Positions 10,752-20,045 of a stretch of DNA of 64,000 bases are shown here, piece after piece (positions within the stretch are counted from its first letter, which is position 1; each line of letters begins with the position of its first letter). The stretch is from Polyangiaceae bacterium (GTDB taxonomy: Bacteria; Myxococcota_A; Polyangia; Polyangiales; Polyangiaceae), in NCBI GenBank assembly GCA_013361525.1, contig JABFXY010000085.1, positions 47,878 to 111,877 on the forward strand, given 5' to 3'. The notes under the pieces are model-generated. The model was given only the letters and a program-made list of their open reading frames with translations. It did not search any database and was not told the DNA's origin. A program made the position numbers and the translations under genes.

Positions 10752-10797
10752 CATGCGGCACACGCCCTGCATTGGTTCGTTGCAGGGGTGCCGCATG
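10752..10797 (+). promoter_or_regulatory. Hairpin that includes the RBS and start codon of the GH15 gene
   Basis: A near-perfect inverted repeat. The left arm is 10752-10771 with a 3-base bulge (ACG at 10762-10764), the loop is 10772-10780, and the right arm is 10781-10797, giving 17 base pairs. The right arm contains the GGGG ribosome-binding stretch and the ATG (10795-10797). In the transcript the initiation region would be paired, which could restrict translation, or the DNA could serve as an operator. The pairing is read directly; the regulatory role is an inference. Confidence 0.6.
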
Positions 10798-12585
10798 GCT
10801 TCACGCATCGAAGACTACGGTCTCATCAGCAACCAGCACGGCTCGGCGTTGGTATCGAAGGCTGGATCGATTGATTGGCTGTGCATTCCTCGGTTCGATT
10901 CCGATGCGTGCATGGCAGCCTTGCTCGGCCGAGACGAGCACGGACATTGGTTGATCCATCCGTCCGAGGAGATTCGCTACATTCACCGGCGATATCGGCC
11001 GGGAACGATGATCCTCGAAACGGAGATCGCTTGCGGCGGCGGGGTCGTGCGCCTCATCGATTTCATGCCGCTCGGACAACACTCGATCGTTCGCATTCTG
11101 GAAGGGATCGAAGGCTCGGTGTCGCTCGATATGTCCCTCGTCGTGCGCTTCGGGTACGGCCATTACCTCCCTTGGCTGCGACGTGTGAATGGGCACGTCG
11201 TCTTCACGGCGGCGCCCGATTCCTTGGTGGTTCGGACCAGCGCACCCCTCGACGTCGGCGAGCACGACGCGCGGTCGACCGTCACGGTGAACGCCGGTGA
11301 CCACGTCGCGTTCGAGCTGACGTGGTTTCCTGCGAGCGGAGCCGCGCCCCCGCCGCTCGACTGCCTGGCCGAGCTCGAACAGACGGAGCGCATCTGGACC
11401 GAGTGGGCGGGCCGCTCTCGCTACAAAGGGCCCTACGCGGACGTGGTCAACGAGTCGTTGATCACGCTCAAGGCCATGATCTACGCGCCGAGCGGCGGCA
11501 TCGTGGCGGCGCCGACGGCATCGCTGCCCGAGGAGATCGGTGGCGAGCGCAACTGGGATTACCGGTACTGCTGGCTTCGTGACGCGACGCTGACGCTCGA
11601 TGCGCTCATGGTCGGCGGCTACGTCGACGAAGCGCGTGCTTGGCGGAGCTGGCTCCTCAACGCGGCGGCAGGCGCGCCACAACAAAGCCAGATCATGTAT
11701 GGCATCGACGGGGAGCGCCGCCTCGTGGAGTTCGACGCCACATGGCTCCCCGGCTACGAGGAGTCACGGCCGGTGCACATCGGCAATGCGGCGCACGAGC
11801 AATTCCAACTCGACGTCTACGGCGAGGTCGCCCAAGCATTGTACGAAGCGCGCAGGCTCGGCGTCCCGGAGGAACGTTCGGCCATCGGTCCGGCGATCCA
11901 GCTGATTCAGTATCTCGCCACGGTGTGGGAACACCCCGACGACGGCATATGGGAGGTTCGCGGGGGCCGTCGCCATTTCGTTCACTCCAAGATGATGGCC
12001 TGGGTCGCCTTCGATCGCTTCATCCGCCTCGTCGAGGAGTTTTACCCGAACGAGACGGCGCACGCCGAGGGGCTACAGCGTTGTCGTGCCCTCCGCGCGC
12101 GTATTCACCGCGACGTGTTGGAGCACGGCTTCGACGCGCAGCTCAACAGCTTCGTGCAGGCCTACAATCGGCCGGCGCTCGACGCGAGCGTGCTCCTGAT
12201 GCCGGCGCTCGGGTTTTTGCCGGCCGACGATCCACGTATTCAAGGAACCATTCGCGCCATCGAGACGAAGCTCGTGCGCGATGGTTTCGTCTTGCGTTAC
12301 GAACCAGCCGCCACCGACGACGGCTTGGCCGGTTCGGAGGGGGCCTTCCTCGCGTGCAGCTTCTGGCTCGTCGACGCGTATGCGTATTCAGGCAGACGCC
12401 GCGATGCGGAGGCGTTGTTCGAGCGCCTTCTTGCGCTCCGCAACGACGTCGGCCTCCTCGCGGAAGAGTACGAGCCGCGCTCGGGTCGGCTGGTCGGCAA
12501 CTTCCCACAGGCGTTCTCTCACCTTGCGCTGATTCACTCGGCGAGCGTGCTCGCCAATGAAGAGCTCACGCCGCGCGCGAACTGA
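10795..12585 (+). CDS. Glycoside hydrolase family 15 protein (glucoamylase/trehalase-like)
   Basis: A protein of 596 residues with the GH15 layout: an N-terminal beta-sandwich (RIEDYGLISNQHGSALVSKAGSIDWLCIPRFDS) and a C-terminal (alpha/alpha)6 barrel. The catalytic-site block GGERNWDYRYCWLRD lies at about residues 249-263, and the second acid comes from the LAEEYEP...GNFPQAFSHLALI block near the end. No signal peptide is seen, so it is likely cytoplasmic. Cytoplasmic GH15 proteins of this length include the trehalases of actinobacteria and glucoamylases; sequence alone does not decide. Upstream in-frame codons exist, but homology begins at ATG 10795. Confidence 0.9.
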   Translation: MASRIEDYGLISNQHGSALVSKAGSIDWLCIPRFDSDACMAALLGRDEHGHWLIHPSEEIRYIHRRYRPGTMILETEIACGGGVVRLIDFMPLGQHSIVRILEGIEGSVSLDMSLVVRFGYGHYLPWLRRVNGHVVFTAAPDSLVVRTSAPLDVGEHDARSTVTVNAGDHVAFELTWFPASGAAPPPLDCLAELEQTERIWTEWAGRSRYKGPYADVVNESLITLKAMIYAPSGGIVAAPTASLPEEIGGERNWDYRYCWLRDATLTLDALMVGGYVDEARAWRSWLLNAAAGAPQQSQIMYGIDGERRLVEFDATWLPGYEESRPVHIGNAAHEQFQLDVYGEVAQALYEARRLGVPEERSAIGPAIQLIQYLATVWEHPDDGIWEVRGGRRHFVHSKMMAWVAFDRFIRLVEEFYPNETAHAEGLQRCRALRARIHRDVLEHGFDAQLNSFVQAYNRPALDASVLLMPALGFLPADDPRIQGTIRAIETKLVRDGFVLRYEPAATDDGLAGSEGAFLACSFWLVDAYAYSGRRRDAEALFERLLALRNDVGLLAEEYEPRSGRLVGNFPQAFSHLALIHSASVLANEELTPRAN

Positions 12586-12628
12586 GGGGTGCGATCCGAT
12601 GCTCACGGACGTGCCACCCCGCCCTCAC

Positions 12629-13042
12629 TCATGCCGCTACCCGCCTATGCTTGCGCGCTTCGAGCTCGTCGTCGTCGACGATGACGAGCATCGGCTGACC
12701 CGGAACACACAACATGGTGACCACGAAGCGCAGCGGCACGTCGGTTCGGTTGTTGCCGTCCGAGTAGTGGATGACGTCCCCGCCGGGCTCCCAGAACGCC
12801 TGGCCGGCCTTGATGACGCGCGGAGCCTCCCCCTCCAGCTCGAAGAGCATCTCGCCCTCGAGCACATAGCCGAACGCGGGCCCGCTGGGGTGGCGGTGCG
12901 GTGGAGCGCCGGGATCTCCCGGCGGCCACTCGATGATTGCCGTCATCACCTCGGGGTTGGTGGGAATGAACGGCGGCGTGACGCTCTGGATCACCGTCAT
13001 CGCCTTGTGCAGCGCCTCGATACGCTCGGGCGAAACAGGCAT
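12629..13042 (-). CDS. Cupin domain protein
   Basis: A protein of 137 residues holding one conserved cupin barrel. Motif 1 is PPHRHPSGPAFGYVLEGEMLFELEG (two histidines and the glutamate of a metal site); motif 2 is QAFWEPGGDVIHYSDGNN with the third histidine. It probably binds a metal and a small ligand. GGGAG seven bases upstream of ATG 13042 is a good ribosome-binding site. It is convergent with the GH15 gene and lies 37 bases downstream of the YhhJ-type permease start on the opposite side, so its own regulation is unclear. Confidence 0.85.
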   Translation of the reverse strand: MPVSPERIEALHKAMTVIQSVTPPFIPTNPEVMTAIIEWPPGDPGAPPHRHPSGPAFGYVLEGEMLFELEGEAPRVIKAGQAFWEPGGDVIHYSDGNNRTDVPLRFVVTMLCVPGQPMLVIVDDDELEARKHRRVAA

Positions 13043-13079
13043 GGTGTTCTCCCATTGGTCGTGGATGCAAACCGATGAT

Positions 13080-14204
13080 TCACTTCGTGACTGCGATCGA
13101 CCTGCGGAACAGCGATACGCTGTAAATGAAGAACGCGAGCCCGACCGCGGCCACCATCAGGAATTGTGGCCACACGGCGCGAAGACCTCCGCCCCGGTAA
13201 ATGATGACCTGCGAGAAGCTCACGAAGTGCCGCGTGGGCAAGATGTACGTGAGCCGCTGGAGCCAGGTCGGTTGGCTCTCGACCGGTGTCGACCCGCCGG
13301 AGAGGAGCTGAAGGACCACGACCACGAGCACGATGAGGAGCGCGAACTGCGCCATCGATCGCGAGATCGTCCCTAGGAACATTCCGAGCGCCGTCGCGAA
13401 GAACAGGTAGAGGACCACGCCCCCGAACCAGAGCGCGTGCGACCCGGCGAACGGAACCTCGAGCACGGCCTTGACGACGAGGAACAGGGAAACGCCCGTC
13501 GCGACGAGGATGACGAGACCGTTCGCCCACACCTTCGCAATCGCGATCTCGAACGCCGTGAGCGGCATCACGAGCAGATGCTCGAGCGTGCCGTGCTCCC
13601 TCTCCCGAATGACGGCGGCGCCCGTGAGGACGATCGTCAACAGCGTCAGCTGATTGATGATCGCGACGACGCTCGAGAACCAGGCCGAAACCCCGTTCGG
13701 ATTGAACATCTTGCGAACGACCAAGTCCGCCGGCTGCGCGGACTCCGGGTCCATCCGCAGGAGGAACGTCGAGATCCGCTGGTTCAGAATGTTCTTGATG
13801 TAGCCGGCGCCGATACCCGCCTGCTGCATCGCGGTGGCATCGATGCTCAGCTGAATGTCCGGGCGCCTGCCCGCCCGAAGGTCGTGTTCGAAGTTGGGCG
13901 GGATCGTCACGACGAACATGAACTTGCCGCGATCCATCGCGTCTTCCACCTGGTCCGGCTGGATCGGCAATGGGTGTTGAAACCGCGGTGGGTAGAACGA
14001 GCTCGCGAGATCTTTGGAGAGCGTCGAGCCGTCCTCGTCGGCGAAGGCGATCGAGGCATTGTTGACCTCGTTCGACGTACCGGTCGCCTGCGAATACACG
14101 GTCCACGTGAACGCGTAGATGACGAACAGGATCAAGACGATGTCGCTGAAGAGGCTACGAAGCTCCTTGAGACCGAGCCATAGGATGTTGCGTAGCGACT
14201 TCAA
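13080..14204 (-). CDS. ABC-2 type transporter permease, YhhJ-like
   Basis: A protein of 374 residues: an N-terminal membrane helix (residues about 18-42), a roughly 140-residue periplasmic domain with NNASIAFADEDGSTLSKDLA, then five C-terminal helices. It corresponds to YhhJ, the separate permease of the YhiI-RbbA-YhhJ export system. The start is TTG at 14204, because the frame begins MKSLRNILWLGLKELRSL and no ATG is available. The upstream ATPase stop is three bases away, so translational coupling is likely. It is the last gene of a four-gene minus-strand operon. Confidence 0.92.
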   Translation of the reverse strand: MKSLRNILWLGLKELRSLFSDIVLILFVIYAFTWTVYSQATGTSNEVNNASIAFADEDGSTLSKDLASSFYPPRFQHPLPIQPDQVEDAMDRGKFMFVVTIPPNFEHDLRAGRRPDIQLSIDATAMQQAGIGAGYIKNILNQRISTFLLRMDPESAQPADLVVRKMFNPNGVSAWFSSVVAIINQLTLLTIVLTGAAVIREREHGTLEHLLVMPLTAFEIAIAKVWANGLVILVATGVSLFLVVKAVLEVPFAGSHALWFGGVVLYLFFATALGMFLGTISRSMAQFALLIVLVVVVLQLLSGGSTPVESQPTWLQRLTYILPTRHFVSFSQVIIYRGGGLRAVWPQFLMVAAVGLAFFIYSVSLFRRSIAVTK

Positions 14205-14207
14205 GGG

Positions 14208-16997
14208 TCACCTGTCCTGCTTCTTCAGCCCGATCGCGCTGATACCGAGGAGGATCGGAATCATGACTCCGAGGACGAGCAGATCCTTCATCATGAGAGG
14301 GGCCGAGAGCCCTTTGGTGTACGTGCCCAAGCTCGCGTGCATGTAATACGTGGTCGGCCAGACCGTACCGATGGCGCGCGCGCTGCCCTCGAGCGTCGAC
14401 ACGGGCTGCAGCAACCCGGCGAACTGCACCGAAGGCTGAATCGTGAGAATCGCCGTGATGAACACCGCGGCCACCTGCGTCTTCGTGAACGTCGACGTCA
14501 TCATCCCGACCCCGGTGGTCACGATGACGTAGAGCAGCGTGCAGAGCGTGAGGACCAGGAAGCTGCCCTTCACCGAGACGCCGAACACCAGAATTGCGAG
14601 CCCCGCCAGGATGAAGAAGTTGATCATCCCGATGATGACGTAGGGCAGCTGTTTGCCGATCAGATATTCGAATCGGCCGGTCGGCGTCACATAGAAGTTG
14701 ATGATGGACCCGAGCTCTTTTTCCCGGACGATGCTGACCGTCATCAAGATCGCGGGGATGAGGATGAGCAAAAGTGCGGGAACGCTCGGCACGATCGAAT
14801 AGATGCTTTCGAACGTGGGGTTGTACATATATCGTTCTTGCACGGATGCCTGCTTTGGAGGGACCTCCGTGATGCCGAGACCCGGGTCGTTCAGCAGGTT
14901 GTTGTGAACGCCGCGCGTGTATTGGGCCATCGTCTCGGCGCGGTAAGGCATCGCTCCGTCGACTTGCGCGAAGATCTCCGGCTCCGAGCCCTTTCGCATA
15001 TCCCTTCCGAACCTCGGCGGGATCTCGAGTAGGACCGAGACGTCATCCGACTGCAGGCGCTCGAGCCCCTCTTCGTCGGAGTATACCGCCGGCTCCGTCT
15101 TGAAGTATTGGCCGGCACCCTTGAACTGGTCGATGTAGGCGCGGCTTTCTGGTGATTGGTCGCGGTCCGAGACGGCAAATCGAATGTCCTCGACGTCGGT
15201 CGTGATCCCGAATCCGAACACGAGCATGAGCACGGCGGAGCCCACGAAGGCGAACGCGAGGCGAACCGGGTCGCGACGGATCTGGATGGCCTCGTTTCGG
15301 CAATAGGCGAACATGCGCTTCAACGGGAGCGGGATGACAGGCGCTCTGTCGCGCTTCGACGGCTGCGCTGCCTTCTCCTCCGTGGCCACGTGTTCGGCAG
15401 CCGCCTTCGAGGCCGGCGCGGGTGGCGCCGCATTCTCCTCGATCGCGTCTTCCATGTAGCCGATGAACGCCTCTTCCAAGCTCTCCGCGCCGCGGTCGTC
15501 GATGAGCTTTTGAGGTGCATCGCAGGCGAGCACCCTCCCCGCGTGCATGAGAGAGATGCGGTCGCACCGCATCCCTTCGTTCATGAAGTGCGTCGTCACG
15601 AAGATGGTGACGCCCTCGTTGCGCGACAGATCGACGAGCAGCTCCCAAAAGCTGTCGCGCGCCACGGGATCGACGCCCGAGGTCGGTTCGTCGAGAATCA
15701 GGAGCTTCGGCTCGTGAAGGACGGCGACGGCGAGCGAGAGGCGCTGGCGTTGGCCCATTGGAAGGTCGCCGGCCAAAACGTCCAGGTGTGGGCGCAGACC
15801 AAACCGATCGACGAGTGCCTCGATTCGCTCTTTCGCCTTGTCGGCCGGGATATGGTACAGCCGCGCATCCAAGACGAGGTTTTGACGAACCGTCAGCTCT
15901 TCGTAGAGCGAAAAAGCCTGCGTCATGTATCCCAGGTTGTTTCGAACCTCGATGCTGCCGGCCTCGACCGAATTGCCGAAGAGCGTCGCCGAGCCCTCGG
16001 TGGGTGGCAAAAGCCCCGTGAGCATCTTCATCGTGGTCGACTTGCCGCAGCCGTTCGAGCCGAGAAAGCCGAAGATCTCGCCGCGCTCGATCGACAAGGT
16101 GACGTGGTCGACGGCGGTGAACGTACCAAATCGGCGCGTGAGCCCCTTTGCGTCGATCGCGATCGAGGTATTTTCGGTGTTGCGCGGAGGGATGACGAGC
16201 CCCTTGTGGCCGAGGCGCTTCTCCTCCGGCAACAAGGCAATGAAGCACTTCTCCAGGTCTTTGGTTCCCGTGCGCTCCATCAGCTCGGCCGGCGTTCCGG
16301 TGGAGAGGACCTTTCCCGCGTCCATCGCGACGATCCAATCCCATTGTTGCGCCTCATCCATGTACGCCGTCGAGATGATGACGCTCATCCCGGGACGGTC
16401 TTTGCGGATATCGTCGATGAGCGTCCAGAACTGGCGGCGCGACAGCGGGTCGACGCCCGTCGTCGGCTCGTCGAGGATGAGCAGATCGGGCTCGTGGACG
16501 AGCGCGCCGCAGAGCCCGACCTTTTGCTTCATACCCCCCGACAGCTTGCCTGCCGGGCGCGCGTGGAACGGGCCGAGGCCCGTCGCGTCGAGCAGCTCTT
16601 TGATGCGTGTCTGTCGCTCACTCTTCGATAGACCGAAGAGCTGCGCCATGAAGTCGACGTTGTCGTGGACACTCAGCTCGAGATAGAGATTCTTGCCGAG
16701 TCCCTGCGGCATGTAGGCGATACGGGGGCACACTGCGCGCCGGTGCTTGACCGACGCCATATCACCGTCGAGGACGTGGACCCTGCCCCCCTGCATCTTC
16801 TTCGACCCCGCAATCAACGCGAGCAGGGTCGACTTACCCACGCCGTCCGGGCCGATGATCCCCACCATGAGGCCGCGGGGGACCTGCAGGCTCAGGTGGT
16901 CGAGCGCGACGACCTTTCCGTAATGGTGGGTGACGTCTTCGACCGAAACGACGGGGCCCTCGTCGTCCCCTGTCGACACCTGCTGCGGCGCTGCCAT
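14208..16997 (-). CDS. rbbA: RbbA-type ABC transporter: two ATPase domains fused to a permease
   Basis: A protein of 929 residues. The first ATPase is at about 17-260 with Walker A GPDGVGKST at 49-57. The second is at about 290-530 with Walker A GSNGCGKST near 311-320. An ABC-2 permease with a large periplasmic loop and six helices occupies about 570-929. Both ATPases carry LSGG- or MGQRQ-like signatures and LLILDEPT Walker B motifs. This is the architecture of E. coli RbbA (YhiH), a ribosome-associated ATPase encoded with an HlyD adaptor and YhhJ. GGGAG precedes ATG 16997. Together with the flanking genes it forms a complete exporter. Confidence 0.93.
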   Translation of the reverse strand: MAAPQQVSTGDDEGPVVSVEDVTHHYGKVVALDHLSLQVPRGLMVGIIGPDGVGKSTLLALIAGSKKMQGGRVHVLDGDMASVKHRRAVCPRIAYMPQGLGKNLYLELSVHDNVDFMAQLFGLSKSERQTRIKELLDATGLGPFHARPAGKLSGGMKQKVGLCGALVHEPDLLILDEPTTGVDPLSRRQFWTLIDDIRKDRPGMSVIISTAYMDEAQQWDWIVAMDAGKVLSTGTPAELMERTGTKDLEKCFIALLPEEKRLGHKGLVIPPRNTENTSIAIDAKGLTRRFGTFTAVDHVTLSIERGEIFGFLGSNGCGKSTTMKMLTGLLPPTEGSATLFGNSVEAGSIEVRNNLGYMTQAFSLYEELTVRQNLVLDARLYHIPADKAKERIEALVDRFGLRPHLDVLAGDLPMGQRQRLSLAVAVLHEPKLLILDEPTSGVDPVARDSFWELLVDLSRNEGVTIFVTTHFMNEGMRCDRISLMHAGRVLACDAPQKLIDDRGAESLEEAFIGYMEDAIEENAAPPAPASKAAAEHVATEEKAAQPSKRDRAPVIPLPLKRMFAYCRNEAIQIRRDPVRLAFAFVGSAVLMLVFGFGITTDVEDIRFAVSDRDQSPESRAYIDQFKGAGQYFKTEPAVYSDEEGLERLQSDDVSVLLEIPPRFGRDMRKGSEPEIFAQVDGAMPYRAETMAQYTRGVHNNLLNDPGLGITEVPPKQASVQERYMYNPTFESIYSIVPSVPALLLILIPAILMTVSIVREKELGSIINFYVTPTGRFEYLIGKQLPYVIIGMINFFILAGLAILVFGVSVKGSFLVLTLCTLLYVIVTTGVGMMTSTFTKTQVAAVFITAILTIQPSVQFAGLLQPVSTLEGSARAIGTVWPTTYYMHASLGTYTKGLSAPLMMKDLLVLGVMIPILLGISAIGLKKQDR

Positions 16998-17008
16998 CGA
17001 ATACTCCC

Positions 17009-18067
17009 TTATCGAAGGGCTTGGCGATTGGTGAATTCGCCGCTCGGGCGGACGACGTTCTTGTCCAGCCAACCGGGCCAAGCGACGGAGTCCTTCAAAC
17101 GGACATAGCCGACGCCGCGAACACCCGTCTTGATGAACTCGGTATATTGACGGAGCACGTCGCGCGGGACCTGAATCTTGACGCGAAACATGAGCTTCTC
17201 CCGCTCGCTGCGCGTCTCGACCTCTTTGGGCGTGAACTGCGCCTCGGGCGAGACGAAGCTGACGAATCCGACACCGACGCGGTCGGGCTCGTGGTCGATC
17301 GTAAACCGCGCCTCCGTGCCGATGGCGATTGCCGCGGCCTGCTCCGACGGGAGGAAGATCTCCATATAGATGTCGTCGAGGTTGACCAGCGTCAGCGCCT
17401 TGCCCCCCGCCGCCAACACCTCGCCCGGCTCCGCGAGGCGATAGAGCACCCTGCCGCGGACCGGCGACATCAGCGTCGCATCGTTGATTTGACTCTGAAT
17501 CGTCGCGACGTTGGCCTCCGCCACCTTCACCTGTTGTTTGGCGACCTCGAGCTTCGCCGTCTCCTCTGCGAGGCCAGCGGTCGTCGACTTCAGCGCCATC
17601 GACCGGACGTCGAACTCTCGCTGCGACCCGGCGTTCTCTTCCATCAGCTTCTTCGACCGAGACTTCTCGATCCGGGCGAGCTCGATCTCGCTCTTGCTCC
17701 GGGCAATCGCCGCTTTTGCGACGGCCAATTGCTCACGCGCGGAAGCGACGTTCTCGGTGGCCTCCGCGAGCTCCGACTCCAAGGTCACGGTGTCCATCTT
17801 CACCACGACCTGGCCGGGCTCGACGATTTGTCCCTCGTCGACCAAAACCTCTTTGACCTTGAGGGCCAATTTCGACGCGACGTCGACTTCTTTACCCTCG
17901 ATGCGGCCGTTACCCCAGGCGATGCCCTCCGGCACGGCGCTCTTCTTCCCCTTGATGTGCCGGTAGGTGAAGAACCCGGCTATGCCGAGCACCGCCACCA
18001 GCGCGGCGAGCTTCATCAGCGTCTTCTTCCACCCGGACTTGGCCATTCGTTCGCGGATTTTGGACAT
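17009..18067 (-). CDS. HlyD-family periplasmic adaptor, YhiI-like
   Basis: A protein of 352 residues: a cytoplasmic basic start, one membrane helix (LAALVAVLGIAGFFTYRHI), a biotinyl-lipoyl-like half-motif (VKEVLVDEGQIVEPGQVVVKMD), and a long alpha-helical hairpin of about 100 residues (SAREQLAVAKAAIARSKSEI...). The second half-motif (LMSPVRGRVLYRLAEPGEVL) and a C-terminal beta domain follow. It links the inner-membrane RbbA/YhhJ pump to the outer-membrane channel encoded immediately upstream (6-base gap). It lies 11 bases before rbbA. Confidence 0.93.
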   Translation of the reverse strand: MSKIRERMAKSGWKKTLMKLAALVAVLGIAGFFTYRHIKGKKSAVPEGIAWGNGRIEGKEVDVASKLALKVKEVLVDEGQIVEPGQVVVKMDTVTLESELAEATENVASAREQLAVAKAAIARSKSEIELARIEKSRSKKLMEENAGSQREFDVRSMALKSTTAGLAEETAKLEVAKQQVKVAEANVATIQSQINDATLMSPVRGRVLYRLAEPGEVLAAGGKALTLVNLDDIYMEIFLPSEQAAAIAIGTEARFTIDHEPDRVGVGFVSFVSPEAQFTPKEVETRSEREKLMFRVKIQVPRDVLRQYTEFIKTGVRGVGYVRLKDSVAWPGWLDKNVVRPSGEFTNRQALR

Positions 18068-18073
18068 CGTTGC

Positions 18074-19666
18074 CTACTTTCGACTGGCCCGTTGGCTGGG
18101 CTTCGACGCATCGGCGTCTTCCGTCCGTTGCTCTTCCAGCCTCTCGAAGTGCGAGCCCCAGTTCGTCCGATCTTCCATCTCGCGCTGCGTCTTCTCGTTC
18201 ACGAAGGGGTCCTTGAGCCGAATCTGCCAGCCGCCCCCGAGCGCCTTGTAGAGCGAGATGAGCTCCGTCGCCGTGGCGGCGCGCGTGTCGATCAAGGTGT
18301 TTTGCGACGCGAGAAGGACACGCTGCGTATCGAGCACTCGCTGGTAGTCGACGGCACCCTCTCGATATTGCACCAGCGCGAGCTTGACGGCCGACTCGGC
18401 CGAATCGACGGCGCCCTGTGAGAACTTCGCCGCATCTTGGTTCTTGGTGAAGCCGACGATCCCGTCGTCGACCTCCTGCGCGGCACGAATGACCGTCTGA
18501 ACGTAGGCGACCAGCGACTGCTGGAACCGCGCGTCCTCGACCCGAATGTTTTCGAGGAGCCGGGGATAGTTGAACAGCGGCCAAAAGACGCTTCCGCCGA
18601 CGTTTGCGAACAGCGTGCCCGGACCGAACAGCGGTGAATTCGAGGGGTTGCTGCTTCCGACGCTGGTCTGTGTGCCAATCGCCCCGCTGAGCGAAAAGCT
18701 CGGGTAGAGCTCGGCCTCGGCCATGCCGATGCGCTCACACTGCGCGAGCGCGCGCAGCTCGGCTCCGCGAATGTCCGGCCTCCGCCGAATGAGCTCCGCG
18801 GGCACGCTGACCTGCACGACCGCGGGCGGCTCGGGTATCCCCCGCGGCGCCGCCAATACCGCCTCCGCGAAGCCGGTCGGCCGGCCGAGGAGCGTATTGA
18901 GTGCATTCTGCGACTTCTTCAGCGACACCTCCAGCCTCGGAATCGTCGCCCGCGTGGTCTCGAGGAGATTGGTGGCTTGCGCGAGATCGAGCTCGGACGT
19001 GGCGCCATTGCGGAATCGCGAATCCGCGATCTCTTGCCCTTGCTCTTGCAGGGCGACGTTCTGGCGCGCTTGCACGAGGAGCGCCTCGTTCGTGCGAATC
19101 AACACGTAGGTGCGCGCGACCTCCGCGGTCAAGGTGACGAGCGCGTCGTCGTAATCGGCGATGGTCGCCGCATAGGTCGCCTCCGCCGAGCGGACGCCGC
19201 GCCTGTATTTGCCCCAAAAATCGAGCTCCCATACGGTGTCGAACCCGGCCTGGAATTGACCGAAGGACTGCTGGACGCCCTGCGCGTTCGGGGCGTACCC
19301 GCTGGTCCGGACGGCTTCTGCGCTGGCAGATGCGCCGCCTTCGTGCGGAAACAGCGCGCCGAAGGCAATCCCGAGCTCGGCCCGCGTCTCGAGGATCCGT
19401 AGACCGGCGATCTGAAGATCGTAGTTCTGCTTGTAGGCAATCTCGATCAGCTGGTCGAGCGTGGGGTCACGAAACTGCTTCCACCATCGTTGGTCGACGG
19501 CTTTGTCGGCAGCGAGCCGGGGATCGTTGGCACCGTTCCATTCGGCATTGAGCTCGACCTTCGGGCGCTCGAAGTCGGGGCCGACCAAACAGCCTTGCAC
19601 CGCCGCTACCAGGCCCACCATCGACAGCTTTGCGATGACGTTGTCACCCATTGGGCGCCTCACCAT
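18074..19666 (-). CDS. NodT/CusC-family outer membrane factor lipoprotein
   Basis: A protein of 530 residues, with a lipoprotein signal ending VAAVQGC followed by the family motif LVGPDFERPKVE. Two outer-membrane efflux (OEP) repeats of long coiled helices follow, with conserved segments such as FGALFPHEGG, WELDFWGKYRRGVRSAEA and RRPDIRGAELRALAQ. It forms the TolC-like trimeric outer-membrane duct for the exporter encoded downstream. The signal fits both ATG 19666 and ATG 19651; the longer form supplies the RR start. It is first gene of the operon, so the promoter should lie in the following 380-base gap. Confidence 0.92.
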   Translation of the reverse strand: MVRRPMGDNVIAKLSMVGLVAAVQGCLVGPDFERPKVELNAEWNGANDPRLAADKAVDQRWWKQFRDPTLDQLIEIAYKQNYDLQIAGLRILETRAELGIAFGALFPHEGGASASAEAVRTSGYAPNAQGVQQSFGQFQAGFDTVWELDFWGKYRRGVRSAEATYAATIADYDDALVTLTAEVARTYVLIRTNEALLVQARQNVALQEQGQEIADSRFRNGATSELDLAQATNLLETTRATIPRLEVSLKKSQNALNTLLGRPTGFAEAVLAAPRGIPEPPAVVQVSVPAELIRRRPDIRGAELRALAQCERIGMAEAELYPSFSLSGAIGTQTSVGSSNPSNSPLFGPGTLFANVGGSVFWPLFNYPRLLENIRVEDARFQQSLVAYVQTVIRAAQEVDDGIVGFTKNQDAAKFSQGAVDSAESAVKLALVQYREGAVDYQRVLDTQRVLLASQNTLIDTRAATATELISLYKALGGGWQIRLKDPFVNEKTQREMEDRTNWGSHFERLEEQRTEDADASKPSQRASRK

Positions 19667-20045
19667 GCGCGTCGAGATGGGTATTCGTTCTTATCGGATC
19701 AACGAACCAATCCCAACGTTCGACGATTGAATCGAGTTTTCGAGTCACGTCGCGTGGCGAGCAATGCAATCGACGAGCCTCTGCTGATTTCGATGCTCAA
19801 ACGAGGGTAAGGCTCACAATACGCGTGGTTTCGGCTCTCCGCGGCCATGGCACCGCTCCGCCACTCGAGGCCGATAGAGCCGTGTACGGACGCCACGAGC
19901 CATGCCCGGCTACAGGTGAGGATGTGGCCGAGAGCGCAGCACGCGTGGCTGCGGGGCGACGAGGACCCGGGGTCGGTGTCTACAGTCGTCCGATGGACCC
20001 CGAAGATCGCAGGGTGGCGCTGTCCTTGCTCGGCCCTCGGGCGCG
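19667..20045. promoter_or_regulatory. 379-base divergent intergenic region (efflux operon / phosphoketolase)
   Basis: It separates the starts of the minus-strand efflux operon and the plus-strand phosphoketolase operon, so it must hold both promoters. It is less GC-rich near 19680-19830. An inverted repeat TTCGTT (19684-19689) / AACGAA (19701-19706) with an 11-base spacer lies 18 bases from the efflux start and resembles an operator for a dimeric repressor. No adjacent regulator gene exists. I cannot assign -35/-10 boxes with confidence. Confidence 0.5.

Noticed and set aside
12590..12628. GGGGTG/CACCCC inverted repeat as a terminator between GH15 and cupin genes
   Set aside because: Only 6 bp with a loop of more than 20 bases; too weak to call.
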